Shown: in pieces, positions 54,030 to 63,465 of the stretch
Position numbering within the stretch: the stretch's first letter is position 1
How the letters are laid out: each line of letters starts with the position of its first letter
Assembly: GCA_019218445.1 (NCBI GenBank)
Contig: JAHUUM010000009.1
Coordinates: 24,919-88,918 of the forward strand
Source of the DNA: Weeksellaceae bacterium TAE3-ERU29
GTDB taxonomy: Bacteria > Bacteroidota > Bacteroidia > Flavobacteriales > Weeksellaceae
Direction of reading: 5' to 3'
DNA: 64,000 bases
The notes under the pieces: model-generated
What the model was told of the DNA's origin: nothing
Databases searched by the model: none
The model's input: only the letters and a program-made list of their open reading frames with translations
Position numbers and translations under genes: made by a program

Positions 54030-55448
54030 TCACATTCCGGACACCCAACTTGCAGGATTTTGTTTAGAAGTTCCTTGCCATATCTGGAAATCCAGGATTG
54101 TATTATTGTCGGTATCGGTATAAATTGTACCTATTGGTTGTTTTGCAGAAACCTTTTGACCTTGAGTAACCGAAACTGTACTTAAGTTATTATACACTGT
54201 AAAATAACTCCCGTGAGAAATCATAACCGCCTTATTACCACCTTGTACAGAAATTACACGTGTTACAACTCCATCAAAAACACTTCTGGCAGAATTTCCT
54301 CTCGTAGTTGCTATTTTAACTCCTGCATTATTTACAGTTGTTTGTGGTAATAATGGGTGTGGCTGTGTTCCAAATCTTCCTACTACTTCCCCACTACCTA
54401 CCGGCCAAGGTAATTTCCCCTTATTATTAGTGAAGTTTCCGGATAAAGCCTCTTCGCTAGTTCTTGTTTCATAGGTTTTCGCGACAGCAGCAGCATTACT
54501 TTCTTCTGCTTTCTTAGCTATTTCCTCATACTTTTTCTCAACTTTAGCTACTGCCTCTTTTTGGCTCTTTCCTTCCTCTTCTGCTTTTGCTTTAGCGGCT
54601 GCAAGGGCTGCTTGTCTTTCTCTTTCTTCTCTTGCTTTTCTTTCTGCCTCTATTTTAGCTAAACGCTCTCTTTCTTTTCTCGCAGCTTCTTCTCTCGCCT
54701 TTCTTTCTGCTTCTGCTTTTGCTTTCGCTATTCTGATTTCTTCCTGAATTATTTCTTGAATTTTAGCTTCTAAAACTCTATTTCGGCTTTCCTTTTCCTT
54801 AATCTGAGAGGCTATTTCTCCTTCGTTTTTACGATACTCAGCTAAGATTTTATTTTTTTCTTCTTCCTCTTTCAATAAATTTTCTTTCAAAGCTTCTCGT
54901 TGAGCTAAAAGAACTTCTTTATCATTTTTAGCTTTTTGTTGCTGCGCTTTTTTACTCTCAATCGCCTCTTGCTTTGCTGTAATTTCATCTGCTTTCTCTC
55001 CTTGAAACGCTGAATATTTCTCTAAATATTTAATTCGTCTAAAACCTTCGGTTAAGTTTTTAGAGGCTAAAATAAATAATACTTTATTTTGTAAAGATTT
55101 ATTTTTGTACGCGTTTACTAAAACATCTTTATATTCTTTTTTAAGCTCTCCCAGCTCTCTCCTTAACTTATTGATTTCTAACTGAGATAAATAAATCTCA
55201 TCATCTAATGCCTGCTTTTCTTTGGCTGTATTGGTTACTAATTGATTTTGAGTACTAATTTTATCTTTTAGTTGTTTTATATATAAGATAGATTTTTTCG
55301 ATTCTGAACGAGTAGCATTTAAACTTTTATTAAGTTTTGCAATTTGAGCTTTTAACGCTTTGCTCTCTCTTCGTAATTTCTCTTTATTATATTGAGCATT
55401 ACTTAATCCAAAACAAAGTAATAAAACAAATACGATTAATTTTTTCAT
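54030..55448 (-). CDS. EnvC-like murein hydrolase activator
   Basis: Secreted protein of 472 residues with a signal peptide (KKLIVFVLLLCFGLSNAQ), very long coiled coils (about residues 22-250), an Ala/Glu/Arg/Lys-rich helix, and a C-terminal LytM-like domain (about 345-472). The peptidase site is lost. The usual HxGxD is replaced by NNAGVKIAT and the HxH by LDFQIW, so it should act as an activator or scaffold for amidases, as EnvC does. It lies between tatA and the DUF4292 lipoprotein gene. It contrasts with the intact M23 enzyme at 46200. Confidence 0.9.
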   Translation of the reverse strand: MKKLIVFVLLLCFGLSNAQYNKEKLRRESKALKAQIAKLNKSLNATRSESKKSILYIKQLKDKISTQNQLVTNTAKEKQALDDEIYLSQLEINKLRRELGELKKEYKDVLVNAYKNKSLQNKVLFILASKNLTEGFRRIKYLEKYSAFQGEKADEITAKQEAIESKKAQQQKAKNDKEVLLAQREALKENLLKEEEEKNKILAEYRKNEGEIASQIKEKESRNRVLEAKIQEIIQEEIRIAKAKAEAERKAREEAARKERERLAKIEAERKAREERERQAALAAAKAKAEEEGKSQKEAVAKVEKKYEEIAKKAEESNAAAVAKTYETRTSEEALSGNFTNNKGKLPWPVGSGEVVGRFGTQPHPLLPQTTVNNAGVKIATTRGNSARSVFDGVVTRVISVQGGNKAVMISHGSYFTVYNNLSTVSVTQGQKVSAKQPIGTIYTDTDNNTILDFQIWQGTSKQNPASWVSGM

Positions 55449-55468
55449 ACAAATTGATTAGTAGGCTT

Positions 55469-56269
55469 TTACTTTATTTTTTTCTCTGTGTAACCTTCCG
55501 GAATTTTGAAAGGAGGATTCATTTCTTCAAAAACAAAATTAGTGTAATCTAATTCAATCTTATCTTTTTGCTTTCCATTTATTAAAACTTTAACAAGGCT
55601 CGGAAAGTTTTTTCCGTCAAGCAGTTGCCATTCATCATAAGTTGCAATAATGTTGGTTTTGCTTGTAGGATCTGTAATTTCCACTTTTCTCAAACGATAA
55701 TTACTATCTAAATAAAAAGTATGAATATATTCATTTTTCTTAGGATTACGCTCTAATGTCTGATTCTCTTTATAACTCAAAACATATTGGTTATCATCCG
55801 TAGTTTCTATTTCATATTGATTTAAATCTTTTATCAAGAAAAGTTGTCCTAATAATAACTCTTGTAATCTCTCATAATTAATGAAATTTACATTTAGCAT
55901 ATTATTAAAATAATCGAAGTTACTGTTTATGTATTCACGTTCTAAAACGCTATACACCTGAACTTTATTTGGAGTAATATTAGCTCTTGCACCTGTAATT
56001 CCAAAAATTGAGGCATTTGCCCAAATTTGTTCATTATTTTTTATATAAAGACGCAAATTTGCACTAAGCGATTTCCCTTTAATATCTGTTCGTATTTTAG
56101 ACTTTATTTGTACCCCGTCAAAATCCGGAATATGTTGCTGATAGTTTGCATAGAAACTCGTTAACGCTTGGTCTTTTACTTCTCCGGTAGCTGCCACAAC
56201 TTTCTTTTGCGTTGTACATGAGTTCATTGCAAATATAAATGGAACTATTAATAAGAGTATTTTCTTCAT
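55469..56269 (-). CDS. DUF4292 lipoprotein
   Basis: Lipoprotein of 266 residues with a signal ending MNSC (Cys18). It belongs to DUF4292: FDGVQIKSKIRTDIKGKSLSANLRLYIKNNEQIWANASIFGITGARANITPNKVQVYSVLEREYI, then beta-rich repeats to the C-terminus. The fold is thought to resemble LolA/LolB-type half-barrels, suggesting lipoprotein or lipid handling in the outer membrane; this is inference. It lies between dut and the EnvC-like gene. Confidence 0.88.
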   Translation of the reverse strand: MKKILLLIVPFIFAMNSCTTQKKVVAATGEVKDQALTSFYANYQQHIPDFDGVQIKSKIRTDIKGKSLSANLRLYIKNNEQIWANASIFGITGARANITPNKVQVYSVLEREYINSNFDYFNNMLNVNFINYERLQELLLGQLFLIKDLNQYEIETTDDNQYVLSYKENQTLERNPKKNEYIHTFYLDSNYRLRKVEITDPTSKTNIIATYDEWQLLDGKNFPSLVKVLINGKQKDKIELDYTNFVFEEMNPPFKIPEGYTEKKIK

Positions 56270-56311
56270 TCTATTTTATTTATTTTCAATAACGATTTTT
56301 ACGGTACTTTA

Positions 56312-56743
56312 TTATTTACCTGTACTTCCGAAGCCTCCTTTTCCTCTTTCTGTGTCAGATAAACTTTCTACCTCTACCCAATCTGCTCTTTCATGTTTAG
56401 CTATTACTAACTGAGCAATTCTATCGCCATCATTTATGGTAAATTCTTCATTAGAAACATTTGCCAAAATCACGCCAACTTCTCCTCTGTAGTCTGCATC
56501 TATTGTTCCCGGAGAATTTAAACAAGTAATTCCGTGTTTTAAAGACCATCCGCTACGTGGTCTTACTTGTGCCTCATATCCCATTGGTATTTCCATAAAA
56601 AGCCCTGTAGGAATAAGTGTTCTTTCTAATGGTTTTAACGTGATTGGCTCACTAATATTTGCAATTAAATCCATTCCGGCAGCTCCTTCTGTTTTATATT
56701 CCGGCAATGCGTGTTTAGATTTATTTATAATATTGATTTTCAT
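56312..56743 (-). CDS. dut: Deoxyuridine 5'-triphosphate nucleotidohydrolase
   Basis: Trimeric dUTPase of 143 residues that keeps uracil out of DNA and supplies dUMP. All five motifs are visible: [52 protein letters not shown] and [11 protein letters not shown] at the end. It is 3 bp after the flippase gene, a neighbourhood common in Flavobacteriia. Confidence 0.97.
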   Translation of the reverse strand: MKINIINKSKHALPEYKTEGAAGMDLIANISEPITLKPLERTLIPTGLFMEIPMGYEAQVRPRSGWSLKHGITCLNSPGTIDADYRGEVGVILANVSNEEFTINDGDRIAQLVIAKHERADWVEVESLSDTERGKGGFGSTGK

Positions 56744-56746
56744 ATT

Positions 56747-58165
56747 TTAATTTAGTTTTAATTGTTTTGTTTTTACTTCAATAAAAAATATAATTCCGGC
56801 AAAAATAAGAAGTAGTAAATTATTTATCCAGAAGTTCGCATTAAATATACTATATCCTAAAATACTGAAAACTACACAAATTCCCAGATAAAATAATATT
56901 TTCTTTCTTCTATAAGGAATCGGGTAGTATTTCTGACCTAAAAAGTAGCTTAAACACATCATTAAAAAATAAGCGGCAAGCGTTGCCCAAGCAGAAACCA
57001 TAAACCCGAAAAATGGTAATAAAGAGAAATTCAATAAAATAGTTACTCCAGCTCCTGCCCAAGAAATATAAGTTCCTATTCTGGTTCTATCGGTAACTTT
57101 ATACCAAGTGGACATATTATAATAAATCCCAAAAAATAAATTCGCAATAATAACAATAGGGACAATATCTATTGCCACCCAATATTTTGAATCTCTAATA
57201 AGTAATTCTTTTAACCAGCTAATATTTGCTACAATCCCAAATGCTATAAAACTTGCAATAATTACAAAATATTCAGTTATTTGAGCGTATGTTTTTTTAG
57301 CATCTTTATTTTGCATTTGCTTAAAGAAAAACGGCTCTATTCCCATTCGATAAGCGGTTACAAAAAGTGTCATAAGTACTGCCATTTTGTAGCAACCACC
57401 ATACGCCCCGGCATATTCATCACTAATTACAAATCGCTGCATTGCTTTATCTAAATTCTCATTTACCATAAAAGCAAGCCCTGCTAACATAATGGGATAC
57501 GAATATTTTATCATTCGTTTAAACAATTCCCAATCAGGTTTAAATTTAACTTTCATTACAATAGGAAGTAATAATAAAAACCCTACTAAACTCCCCACAA
57601 GATTACTTATAAAAGGAAAAGCCACCTTACTTTTTAATCCGAATGATGCAGAAACTGATGCCGGTATTACTAAAAATAATAGTAATACAAAAACTGTTTG
57701 TACCAATGAGGAGGATACTCTAACTGCTGAGTACCTAATCGGTCTACTATTAAACCTTAACCAAGCAAAAGGAATTACACAAAGTGTGTCAAAAAATGCA
57801 ATCCAACCAAACCAACGAATATATTCCGGATTATTTTGATAGTTTAATAAATTTGCCAATTCTTGATTAAAAATAAGACAGATAGATAAAAAGCCTAAAG
57901 CAGTCAGCATTAAAAAACAATAACTTGTATTTAAAACTTTATTCTTCATATTCTCTTCTGCGGCAAATCTGAAAAATGCTGTTTCGAAACCAAAAGTTAA
58001 AATAACATTCACAAAAGAAACCAATGCATATAAATTTGCAAAAACTGCAAATTCTGCCCTATCTATATATTTAATATAGAATGGATTAAGCAAAAATATA
58101 ATTATCCTTGGCAATATTGCTCCAATACCATAAATAACCGTTTCGCTAATGAGTTTTTTATACAA
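56747..58165 (-). CDS. Oligosaccharide flippase family protein
   Basis: Polytopic membrane protein of 472 residues with about 14 hydrophobic segments, from the MATE/MOP flippase superfamily (Wzx-like). It begins KKLISETVIYGIGAILPRIIIFLLNPFYIKYID and has FETAFFRFAAEE in the second loop. It is probably a lipid-linked polysaccharide flippase, distinct from the capsule-locus one, and is first gene of the minus-strand operon. The conserved place beside dut suggests a core envelope role rather than a serotype-specific one. Confidence 0.85.
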   Translation of the reverse strand: MYKKLISETVIYGIGAILPRIIIFLLNPFYIKYIDRAEFAVFANLYALVSFVNVILTFGFETAFFRFAAEENMKNKVLNTSYCFLMLTALGFLSICLIFNQELANLLNYQNNPEYIRWFGWIAFFDTLCVIPFAWLRFNSRPIRYSAVRVSSSLVQTVFVLLLFLVIPASVSASFGLKSKVAFPFISNLVGSLVGFLLLLPIVMKVKFKPDWELFKRMIKYSYPIMLAGLAFMVNENLDKAMQRFVISDEYAGAYGGCYKMAVLMTLFVTAYRMGIEPFFFKQMQNKDAKKTYAQITEYFVIIASFIAFGIVANISWLKELLIRDSKYWVAIDIVPIVIIANLFFGIYYNMSTWYKVTDRTRIGTYISWAGAGVTILLNFSLLPFFGFMVSAWATLAAYFLMMCLSYFLGQKYYPIPYRRKKILFYLGICVVFSILGYSIFNANFWINNLLLLIFAGIIFFIEVKTKQLKLN

Positions 58166-58236
58166 AATATTCGATTTAATTTTACAAAGTTGTATTTTAA
58201 TTTTGAAAACACAAAGATTTTAATGAATGAAATCTT

Positions 58237-58244
58237 TATATTTG
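58237..58244 (+). promoter_or_regulatory. -7 promoter element of gpsA
   Basis: TATATTTG fits TAnnTTTG and ends 8 bp before the gpsA ATG at 58253. The transcript would be leaderless or nearly so. No TTG at the ideal -33 spacing. An upstream in-frame extension to 58190 is therefore unlikely. Confidence 0.4.
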
Positions 58245-58252
58245 TGTTTGTC

Positions 58253-59257
58253 ATGGAAAATATTTCTAATAATTTACGCGTAGGCGTTCTCGGAAGCGGA
58301 AGTTTTGGAACAGCTATTGTGAAGATTCTATCCGAAAATTTATCAACAGTTAATTGGTGTGTAAGAGATTCTTACGTGAAAAACTTTATTCAAAGTGAGT
58401 TTAGGAACCCTAATTACCTAACTTCTGTAGAGTTTGATACTGATAAACTTTTTTTAACCTGTAATGTCGATCAATTAATAGAAAACAGTGATATTATTAT
58501 ACTTGTTACTCCTTCTATTTATTTATTAGATGCTTTAAAAGATCGTACTTTACCGCTTAAAGATAAGGTTGTAATAACCGCTATTAAAGGATTATTACCT
58601 CAAGAATTCAAAATCATAGGAGATTACCTTAGAGAAGATTTAGAAATCCCTGAGGAGAATATAGGGGTAGTATCAGGGCCTTGCCATGCAGAAGAGATTG
58701 CATTAGAAAGATTATCCTATCTAACTGTGGCTTTTACAGATCCTAAAAAAACTAATATAGCAAAAGAATTGCTCACTTGTGATTATGTAAATGTAACCTC
58801 AAGCGAAGATATTTACGGAATAGAACATGCAGCCGTTTTAAAAAATAGTTATGCAATCGCAGCAGGTATTGCACATGGTTTAGGTTATGGCGATAATTTT
58901 CAGGCAGTACTTATGAGTAATGCCATTCGAGAGATGAAAAAATATTTAAAAAAGGTAAGCCCTATCAAAAGGAACGTTAGAAACTCTGTATATTTAGGCG
59001 ATTTATTAGTTACCGGCTATTCTTACTTTAGTAGAAACAGAATGTTGGGAAACATGATAGGAAAAGGCTACACAGTAAAATCGGCTTTAATGGAAATGAA
59101 TATGGTGCCGGAAGGCTATTATGCAACTAACGGAATAAAAAAAATAGCCGATAGTAACGATTTAAAGCTTCCTATTTTAAAAACTGTATATAAAATCTTA
59201 TACGAAGGAAAAACACCTAAAAAACAATTCAGAAAATTAACTCATAAATTAGATTAA
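58253..59257 (+). CDS. gpsA: Glycerol-3-phosphate dehydrogenase [NAD(P)+]
   Basis: Reduces dihydroxyacetone phosphate to sn-glycerol-3-phosphate for phospholipid synthesis. It has VGVLGSGSFGTAIVKILSEN, VITAIKGLLPQEF, VVSGPCHAEEIALERLSYLTVAF, IYGIEHAAVLKNSYAIAAGIAHGLGYGDNFQAVLMSNAI, and LGDLLVTGYSYFSRNRMLG. The start at 58253 leaves 334 residues and keeps the N-terminal NAD site close to the start, as usual. The gene upstream runs the other way. Confidence 0.95.
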   Translation: MENISNNLRVGVLGSGSFGTAIVKILSENLSTVNWCVRDSYVKNFIQSEFRNPNYLTSVEFDTDKLFLTCNVDQLIENSDIIILVTPSIYLLDALKDRTLPLKDKVVITAIKGLLPQEFKIIGDYLREDLEIPEENIGVVSGPCHAEEIALERLSYLTVAFTDPKKTNIAKELLTCDYVNVTSSEDIYGIEHAAVLKNSYAIAAGIAHGLGYGDNFQAVLMSNAIREMKKYLKKVSPIKRNVRNSVYLGDLLVTGYSYFSRNRMLGNMIGKGYTVKSALMEMNMVPEGYYATNGIKKIADSNDLKLPILKTVYKILYEGKTPKKQFRKLTHKLD

Positions 59258-59266
59258 TTTTAATTG

Positions 59267-59596
59267 ATGAAAGAGCCAAAAAACTTAACCTTCTCTGAAA
59301 AAGTATACGAAATAGTAGCCCAAATCCCTTATGGAAGGGTTACAACTTACGGACATATTGCAAGAAAGATAGGCTCTCCACAATCCGCAAGAATGGTAGG
59401 TTGGGCAATGAACCACAGCCATTCTTATAAAAAAGAAATTCCGGCTCACCGTGTAGTAAACAGAGTGGGACTACTCACAGGAAAAGCACATTTTGCTACA
59501 CCTGATTTAATGCAAAAACTTTTGGAAAAAGAAGGAATAGAAATAAAAGATAATCAAATTCAAGATTTTAAAAATATACTTTGGTCTCCTGAATAA
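59267..59596 (+). CDS. Alkyltransferase-like protein with PAHR motif
   Basis: Protein of 109 residues with the DNA-binding domain of O6-methylguanine methyltransferases: LTFSEKVYEIVAQIPYGRVTTYGHIARKIGSPQSARMVGWAMNHS. The usual active-site PCHRV is PAHRV here (IPAHRVVNR), so the alkyl-accepting Cys is absent. Such ATL proteins bind O6-alkylguanine and flag it for nucleotide-excision repair; the best-known ones carry Trp at this place. The ATG at 59267 is preferred to the TTG one codon earlier. It lies 9 bp after gpsA. Confidence 0.88.
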   Translation: MKEPKNLTFSEKVYEIVAQIPYGRVTTYGHIARKIGSPQSARMVGWAMNHSHSYKKEIPAHRVVNRVGLLTGKAHFATPDLMQKLLEKEGIEIKDNQIQDFKNILWSPE

Positions 59597-59616
59597 AAAA
59601 ACTCAAAAAAATAATT

Positions 59617-61008
59617 ATGAAAGATAAGCACAAATTACATAATATAGATATCGATTTAATCGAAATGACTTTGGATATCATGAAATATGCCATCGGCAGA
59701 ATTACAGATACAAATCCTACTTTAGGGCATTTTCAATCCGAAGAAAAACTAAGAGAATTAGTTGGTGAAACGATTACAGAAGACGGAATCGGTGGTGAAG
59801 TTGCTTTAGACAAATGGAAAAAAATATTAGCTCCTGCTTGTGCTAGTATAGATCACCCTAGGCACTTGGCATTCGTATCTGCCGCTCCTTCCCGAGCAGC
59901 TATTATGTTTGATTTAATTGTTTCGGCGTCAAGTATTCACGGAGCTTATTGGTTAGAAGGTGCAGGTGCTATTTTTGCGGAAAATCAAGCAATGGAATGG
60001 CTGGTTTCTCTTACCGGAATGCCTAAAGGAGCTTTTGGGGTATTTACCTCCGGCGGAACATCGGCAAACCTTTCAGCAATTGTAACAGCCAGAGAAAATT
60101 GGAGAAAAAAAGACCCTTCTAACATAAATAGAAAAGGACTTATTTTAACCTCAGCCGGAGCTCACTCTTCTGTAAAAGCTATGGCGAAAGTAACTGATGC
60201 TGAGATTTTAATAATCGAAAGTGAGGACAGAATGGAGAAAGATGCTTTGGAAAAAGCCATTCAAAATTTATCTAAAGAACAAAAAGACAGACTATTCGCA
60301 GTTGTAGCAACAGGAGGAACAACAAATGCCGGAATTATAGATGATTTAGCCGGAATTGCAGATATTTGTGAAAAAGAAAATATTTGGTTTCACGTAGACG
60401 GTGCTTATGGAGGAGGTGCTTTGGCAGCAGATAGCGTAAGACATTTATTTAATGGAATAGAACGTGCCGATAGTTTTACAATTGATCCGCATAAATGGTT
60501 ATTCTCTCCATACGATTGTGGTGCTATTATTTATAAAAACCCTGAATTAGCCAAAGAAGCACACAGCCAACATGGATCTTACTTAGAAATATTTGATGAT
60601 CCGGGAGCAAGAGGGTTTAATCCGTCAGATTATCAAACATCTTTAACGCGTAGAGTAAGAGGTTTACCTTTATGGTTTTCTTTAGCAATGCACGGAACAA
60701 AGGTTTATAAAAAATCTATAGAAAGAGGATTGGAATTGGCTCAAATTGCCGCGAAAAAAATAACAGATTCAGAGCATTTAGAGTTAGTAAGAGAACCGGG
60801 CTTAAGTTGTGTTCTATTTAGAAGAAAAGGTTGGGATCCGCAAGAATACAGAAACTGGACTTATGAAAACTTGAAAAAAGGTTTTGCCTTTGTAACTCCA
60901 ACAAAATGGACTCAAAATGGAAATGCTGAAACAGTAGCTCGTTTCTGTTTTATAAATCCGGATACCACAGAAAAAGACATTGATTTAATTTTAGAAAGTA
61001 TGATTTAA
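59617..61008 (+). CDS. Group II PLP-dependent amino acid decarboxylase
   Basis: PLP-dependent decarboxylase of 463 residues. The Schiff-base lysine is in SFTIDPHKWLFSPYDCGAI, FHVDGAYGGGAL holds the PLP-ring Asp, and TSGGTSANLSAIVTARENW is the phosphate-binding loop. The family includes aromatic-L-amino-acid, glutamate and aspartate decarboxylases. The substrate cannot be read from sequence: the N-terminal YWLEGAGAIFAENQAMEWL region is shared by many. It ends at a strong terminator, convergent with the UMP synthase gene. Confidence 0.88.
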   Translation: MKDKHKLHNIDIDLIEMTLDIMKYAIGRITDTNPTLGHFQSEEKLRELVGETITEDGIGGEVALDKWKKILAPACASIDHPRHLAFVSAAPSRAAIMFDLIVSASSIHGAYWLEGAGAIFAENQAMEWLVSLTGMPKGAFGVFTSGGTSANLSAIVTARENWRKKDPSNINRKGLILTSAGAHSSVKAMAKVTDAEILIIESEDRMEKDALEKAIQNLSKEQKDRLFAVVATGGTTNAGIIDDLAGIADICEKENIWFHVDGAYGGGALAADSVRHLFNGIERADSFTIDPHKWLFSPYDCGAIIYKNPELAKEAHSQHGSYLEIFDDPGARGFNPSDYQTSLTRRVRGLPLWFSLAMHGTKVYKKSIERGLELAQIAAKKITDSEHLELVREPGLSCVLFRRKGWDPQEYRNWTYENLKKGFAFVTPTKWTQNGNAETVARFCFINPDTTEKDIDLILESMI

Positions 61009-61023
61009 TACTATAGTTAAACA

Positions 61024-61062
61024 ATAAAAGAGGAGTTTTCAATGAGAAAACCCCTCTTTTAT
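61024..61062. terminator. Bidirectional terminator
   Basis: A 16 bp stem with one mismatch (arms 61024-61040 and 61046-61062, ATAAAAGAGG core) with A-run and T-run on the two sides. It lies between the convergent decarboxylase and UMP synthase genes. Confidence 0.9.
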
Positions 61063-61080
61063 TTTATAAAAAATAACTTA

Positions 61081-62430
61081 TTATTTTAAACTCTCTTCGT
61101 ATGCTTGCCAGCCTTGTTGTCTGTATTCTTCAGCAACCACTTCCGGCTCGGTAGATTTATAAATACCTCTACCCACAATCATAAAATCTGTGTGGTATTC
61201 ATTAAATACTTTTTGAGGGGTATTATATTGCTGACCTTTGGCATCTCCTTTTACACTTAAATTTACACCCGGGGTAAGCAATAATAAATCATCTGATACT
61301 TTTCTCTGGGCTACAACCGCAAAAATTTGAGGAGATTTTTCTGCCACGTTTAATGCATTAGAAATATAATAATTATCGGTTAAAGTTCCTGCAGAAGACA
61401 TTTCTACAATCGCAGCAACTCCAACAGATCCAAATACTTCTAAACTTTTTTCTCCTGCAATTACATGAGAAGTTACCATATCTGCCCAATCTGCAATTTT
61501 ATAAATTCCTTTCTTAAATTGAAGCTCTTGCGTATTCCCAATATCACCAAACTTTCTATCTTCAAAAATAATGAAGTCTTTAGCTCTTGCAATTTTTCTT
61601 AAATCATCTATAAAAGCCTTATTAAAATCAGTAATAATATCTGTATGAAGTTTTAGTGCTACTATTTTATCACCTATTTTCTCAGCTAAATCAAGGATTT
61701 CGTAAGTAGTTACCATATCGGCAGAAGCAATAAGATTTGATTTTTTTCTAAGTGCAATATCAATCATTTTTCTACCTACAGGGTGAGTAATCTCCTTTTG
61801 GTCATACGCTAATCTTTTCTTCTGAGGAGCTTCCGGCGGATTATTTAAAAAGTCTTTTATTCGGGTTACCTCTTCATCATTCAATCGGTGATATTTATGC
61901 AGAATATCAATCGCTTCGTTAATTGTAAATAATGCCTGAACTCGGTATCCTTTTTTGGCTAAACGCTCTTTTCCTCCTTGTTCTCTATCCAGCACTACCA
62001 CAATATCAGTAACATTTAAACCTTCTCTTTCTACTTCATCTATTGTTTCTATTAAACTTTTTCCACTGGTGATTACATCTTCTACTAAAAGACAGTTTTG
62101 TCCTTTCTCAAAAATCCCTTCTAACATTCTTTTTGTACCGTAACCTTTGTTTTCTTTTCGTTTAATAATTAACGGAACTCCACTTACCAAACTCATGGTT
62201 GTAGCCATTGGTAAAGCAGCATAAGGCACTCCGCAAATTAATTCTAATGAACGGTTATCGACTAATTCTAATAAATTGTTAGATAGAGTTTTTAATAATT
62301 GTGGACTGGAGGCTAATGGTCTTAAATCCACATAAAACGGCGATTCTATTCCACTTTTAAGGGTAAAGTTTCCAAATTTAATAATTCCAAGCTCAAATGC
62401 TTTTAATAAAAAATCTTCTCGTATTTTCAT
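61081..62430 (-). CDS. Bifunctional UMP synthase (OPRT-OMPDC fusion)
   Basis: One 449-residue chain carries the last two steps of UMP synthesis. Residues about 1-200 are orotate phosphoribosyltransferase: [19 protein letters not shown], the PRPP-binding [17 protein letters not shown], and VVLDREQGG. From about 215 comes orotidine-5'-phosphate decarboxylase: [63 protein letters not shown] and FMIVGRGIY. The FEDRKFxDIGNT form and the N-terminal OPRT order match animal and plant UMPS rather than usual bacterial PyrF. The start at 62430 (MKIREDFLL) removes a spurious 11-residue extension. It is divergent from pyrD. Confidence 0.95.
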   Translation of the reverse strand: MKIREDFLLKAFELGIIKFGNFTLKSGIESPFYVDLRPLASSPQLLKTLSNNLLELVDNRSLELICGVPYAALPMATTMSLVSGVPLIIKRKENKGYGTKRMLEGIFEKGQNCLLVEDVITSGKSLIETIDEVEREGLNVTDIVVVLDREQGGKERLAKKGYRVQALFTINEAIDILHKYHRLNDEEVTRIKDFLNNPPEAPQKKRLAYDQKEITHPVGRKMIDIALRKKSNLIASADMVTTYEILDLAEKIGDKIVALKLHTDIITDFNKAFIDDLRKIARAKDFIIFEDRKFGDIGNTQELQFKKGIYKIADWADMVTSHVIAGEKSLEVFGSVGVAAIVEMSSAGTLTDNYYISNALNVAEKSPQIFAVVAQRKVSDDLLLLTPGVNLSVKGDAKGQQYNTPQKVFNEYHTDFMIVGRGIYKSTEPEVVAEEYRQQGWQAYEESLK

Positions 62431-62454
62431 AATGGGAAAGTTTAATAAAACAAA

Positions 62455-62486
62455 TTTGAGCAAAGTTAAAGTATTTTGTAATTTTA
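62455..62486 (+). promoter_or_regulatory. Candidate promoter of pyrD
   Basis: TTTG (62455-62458) and TAATTTTA (62479-62486, weak TAnnTTTG) are separated by 20 bp in the 79 bp gap between divergent pyrD and UMP synthase genes. The -7 box deviates at its last base. Control of both genes from this gap is likely. Confidence 0.35.
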
Positions 62487-62509
62487 GGGCGAAAAATAAA
62501 ACACTTTTT

Positions 62510-63436
62510 ATGAATTTATCTACTTCTTTCGCTCAACATACTTTTGAAAACTGTTTAATGAACGCTTCCGGAGCAAAATGTATGGTTTTAGAAGATTTAG
62601 AATCTTTATTAAATTCCGAATCGGGTGCATTAGTAACTAAAAGTGCCACACTTAAAGAAAGAGAGGGAAATCCTGAGCCTCGTTATGTAGAAGTTCCTCT
62701 GGGAAGTATAAATTCTATGGGGTTACCCAATAAAGGTTTTGATTTTTATGTTGATTTTACTTTAAAAAATCAAAAAGTAAAACCAATTTTTATATCATTA
62801 GCAGGACTAAGCATGGAAGAAAACTTAGAAATGCTTAAAAAACTACAAAATACCGACGGAGATTTTATTGTAGAATTAAATTTATCTTGTCCTAATATTC
62901 CGGGAAAACCGCAAACAGGTTATGACATTAAACGAACTGAAGAGGTCTTAGAAAATGTTTTTGATTTTTATACCAAATCTTTGGGAGTTAAATTACCACC
63001 TTACTTTGACATTGTTCATTTTGAAGAAGTTGCCGCTGTTTTAAATAAGTTTCCGTTGCAATTTGTTACGTGTATAAACAGCATTGGAAATGGTTTGTTC
63101 ATTGATGCAGATAAAGAGCAAGTGGTTATAAAACCAAAAGACGGATTCGGTGGATTTGGCGGTGAATACGTAAAACCGACTGCTTTGGCAAACGTGAGAA
63201 AATTCTATCAATTATTAAAACCTGAAATTGCAGTGATTGGTTGTGGCGGAGTAGTTACGGGAAAAGATGTATTTGAACATATTTTATGCGGAGCATCTAT
63301 GGTACAAGTAGGAACTCAATTAATGAAAGACGGACCGCAAGTCTTTGAACGATTAATATCCGAACTGAAAGAAATTATGCAACAAAAAGGCTATTCTTCT
63401 ATTCAAGAGTTTAAAGGAAAGTTGAAGAGTTTGTAA
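62510..63436 (+). CDS. pyrD: Dihydroorotate dehydrogenase, class 1A
   Basis: Soluble FMN dehydrogenase of 308 residues. The catalytic Cys lies in [22 protein letters not shown] (about Cys127). [86 protein letters not shown] and the C-terminal [16 protein letters not shown] match the Lactococcus lactis PyrDA pattern. These class 1A enzymes use fumarate rather than quinone or NAD+. The start at 62510 is chosen because the family starts close to the cofactor site; a longer frame from 62432 overlaps the promoter. It is divergent from the UMP synthase gene. Confidence 0.93.
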   Translation: MNLSTSFAQHTFENCLMNASGAKCMVLEDLESLLNSESGALVTKSATLKEREGNPEPRYVEVPLGSINSMGLPNKGFDFYVDFTLKNQKVKPIFISLAGLSMEENLEMLKKLQNTDGDFIVELNLSCPNIPGKPQTGYDIKRTEEVLENVFDFYTKSLGVKLPPYFDIVHFEEVAAVLNKFPLQFVTCINSIGNGLFIDADKEQVVIKPKDGFGGFGGEYVKPTALANVRKFYQLLKPEIAVIGCGGVVTGKDVFEHILCGASMVQVGTQLMKDGPQVFERLISELKEIMQQKGYSSIQEFKGKLKSL

Positions 63437-63465
63437 GTCAGAGAAACTTATCATATTCTATATTT

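Noticed and set aside
62432..62509. 26-codon N-terminal extension of pyrD
   Set aside because: It would run through the divergent promoter region, and class 1A enzymes begin near the ATG at 62510.
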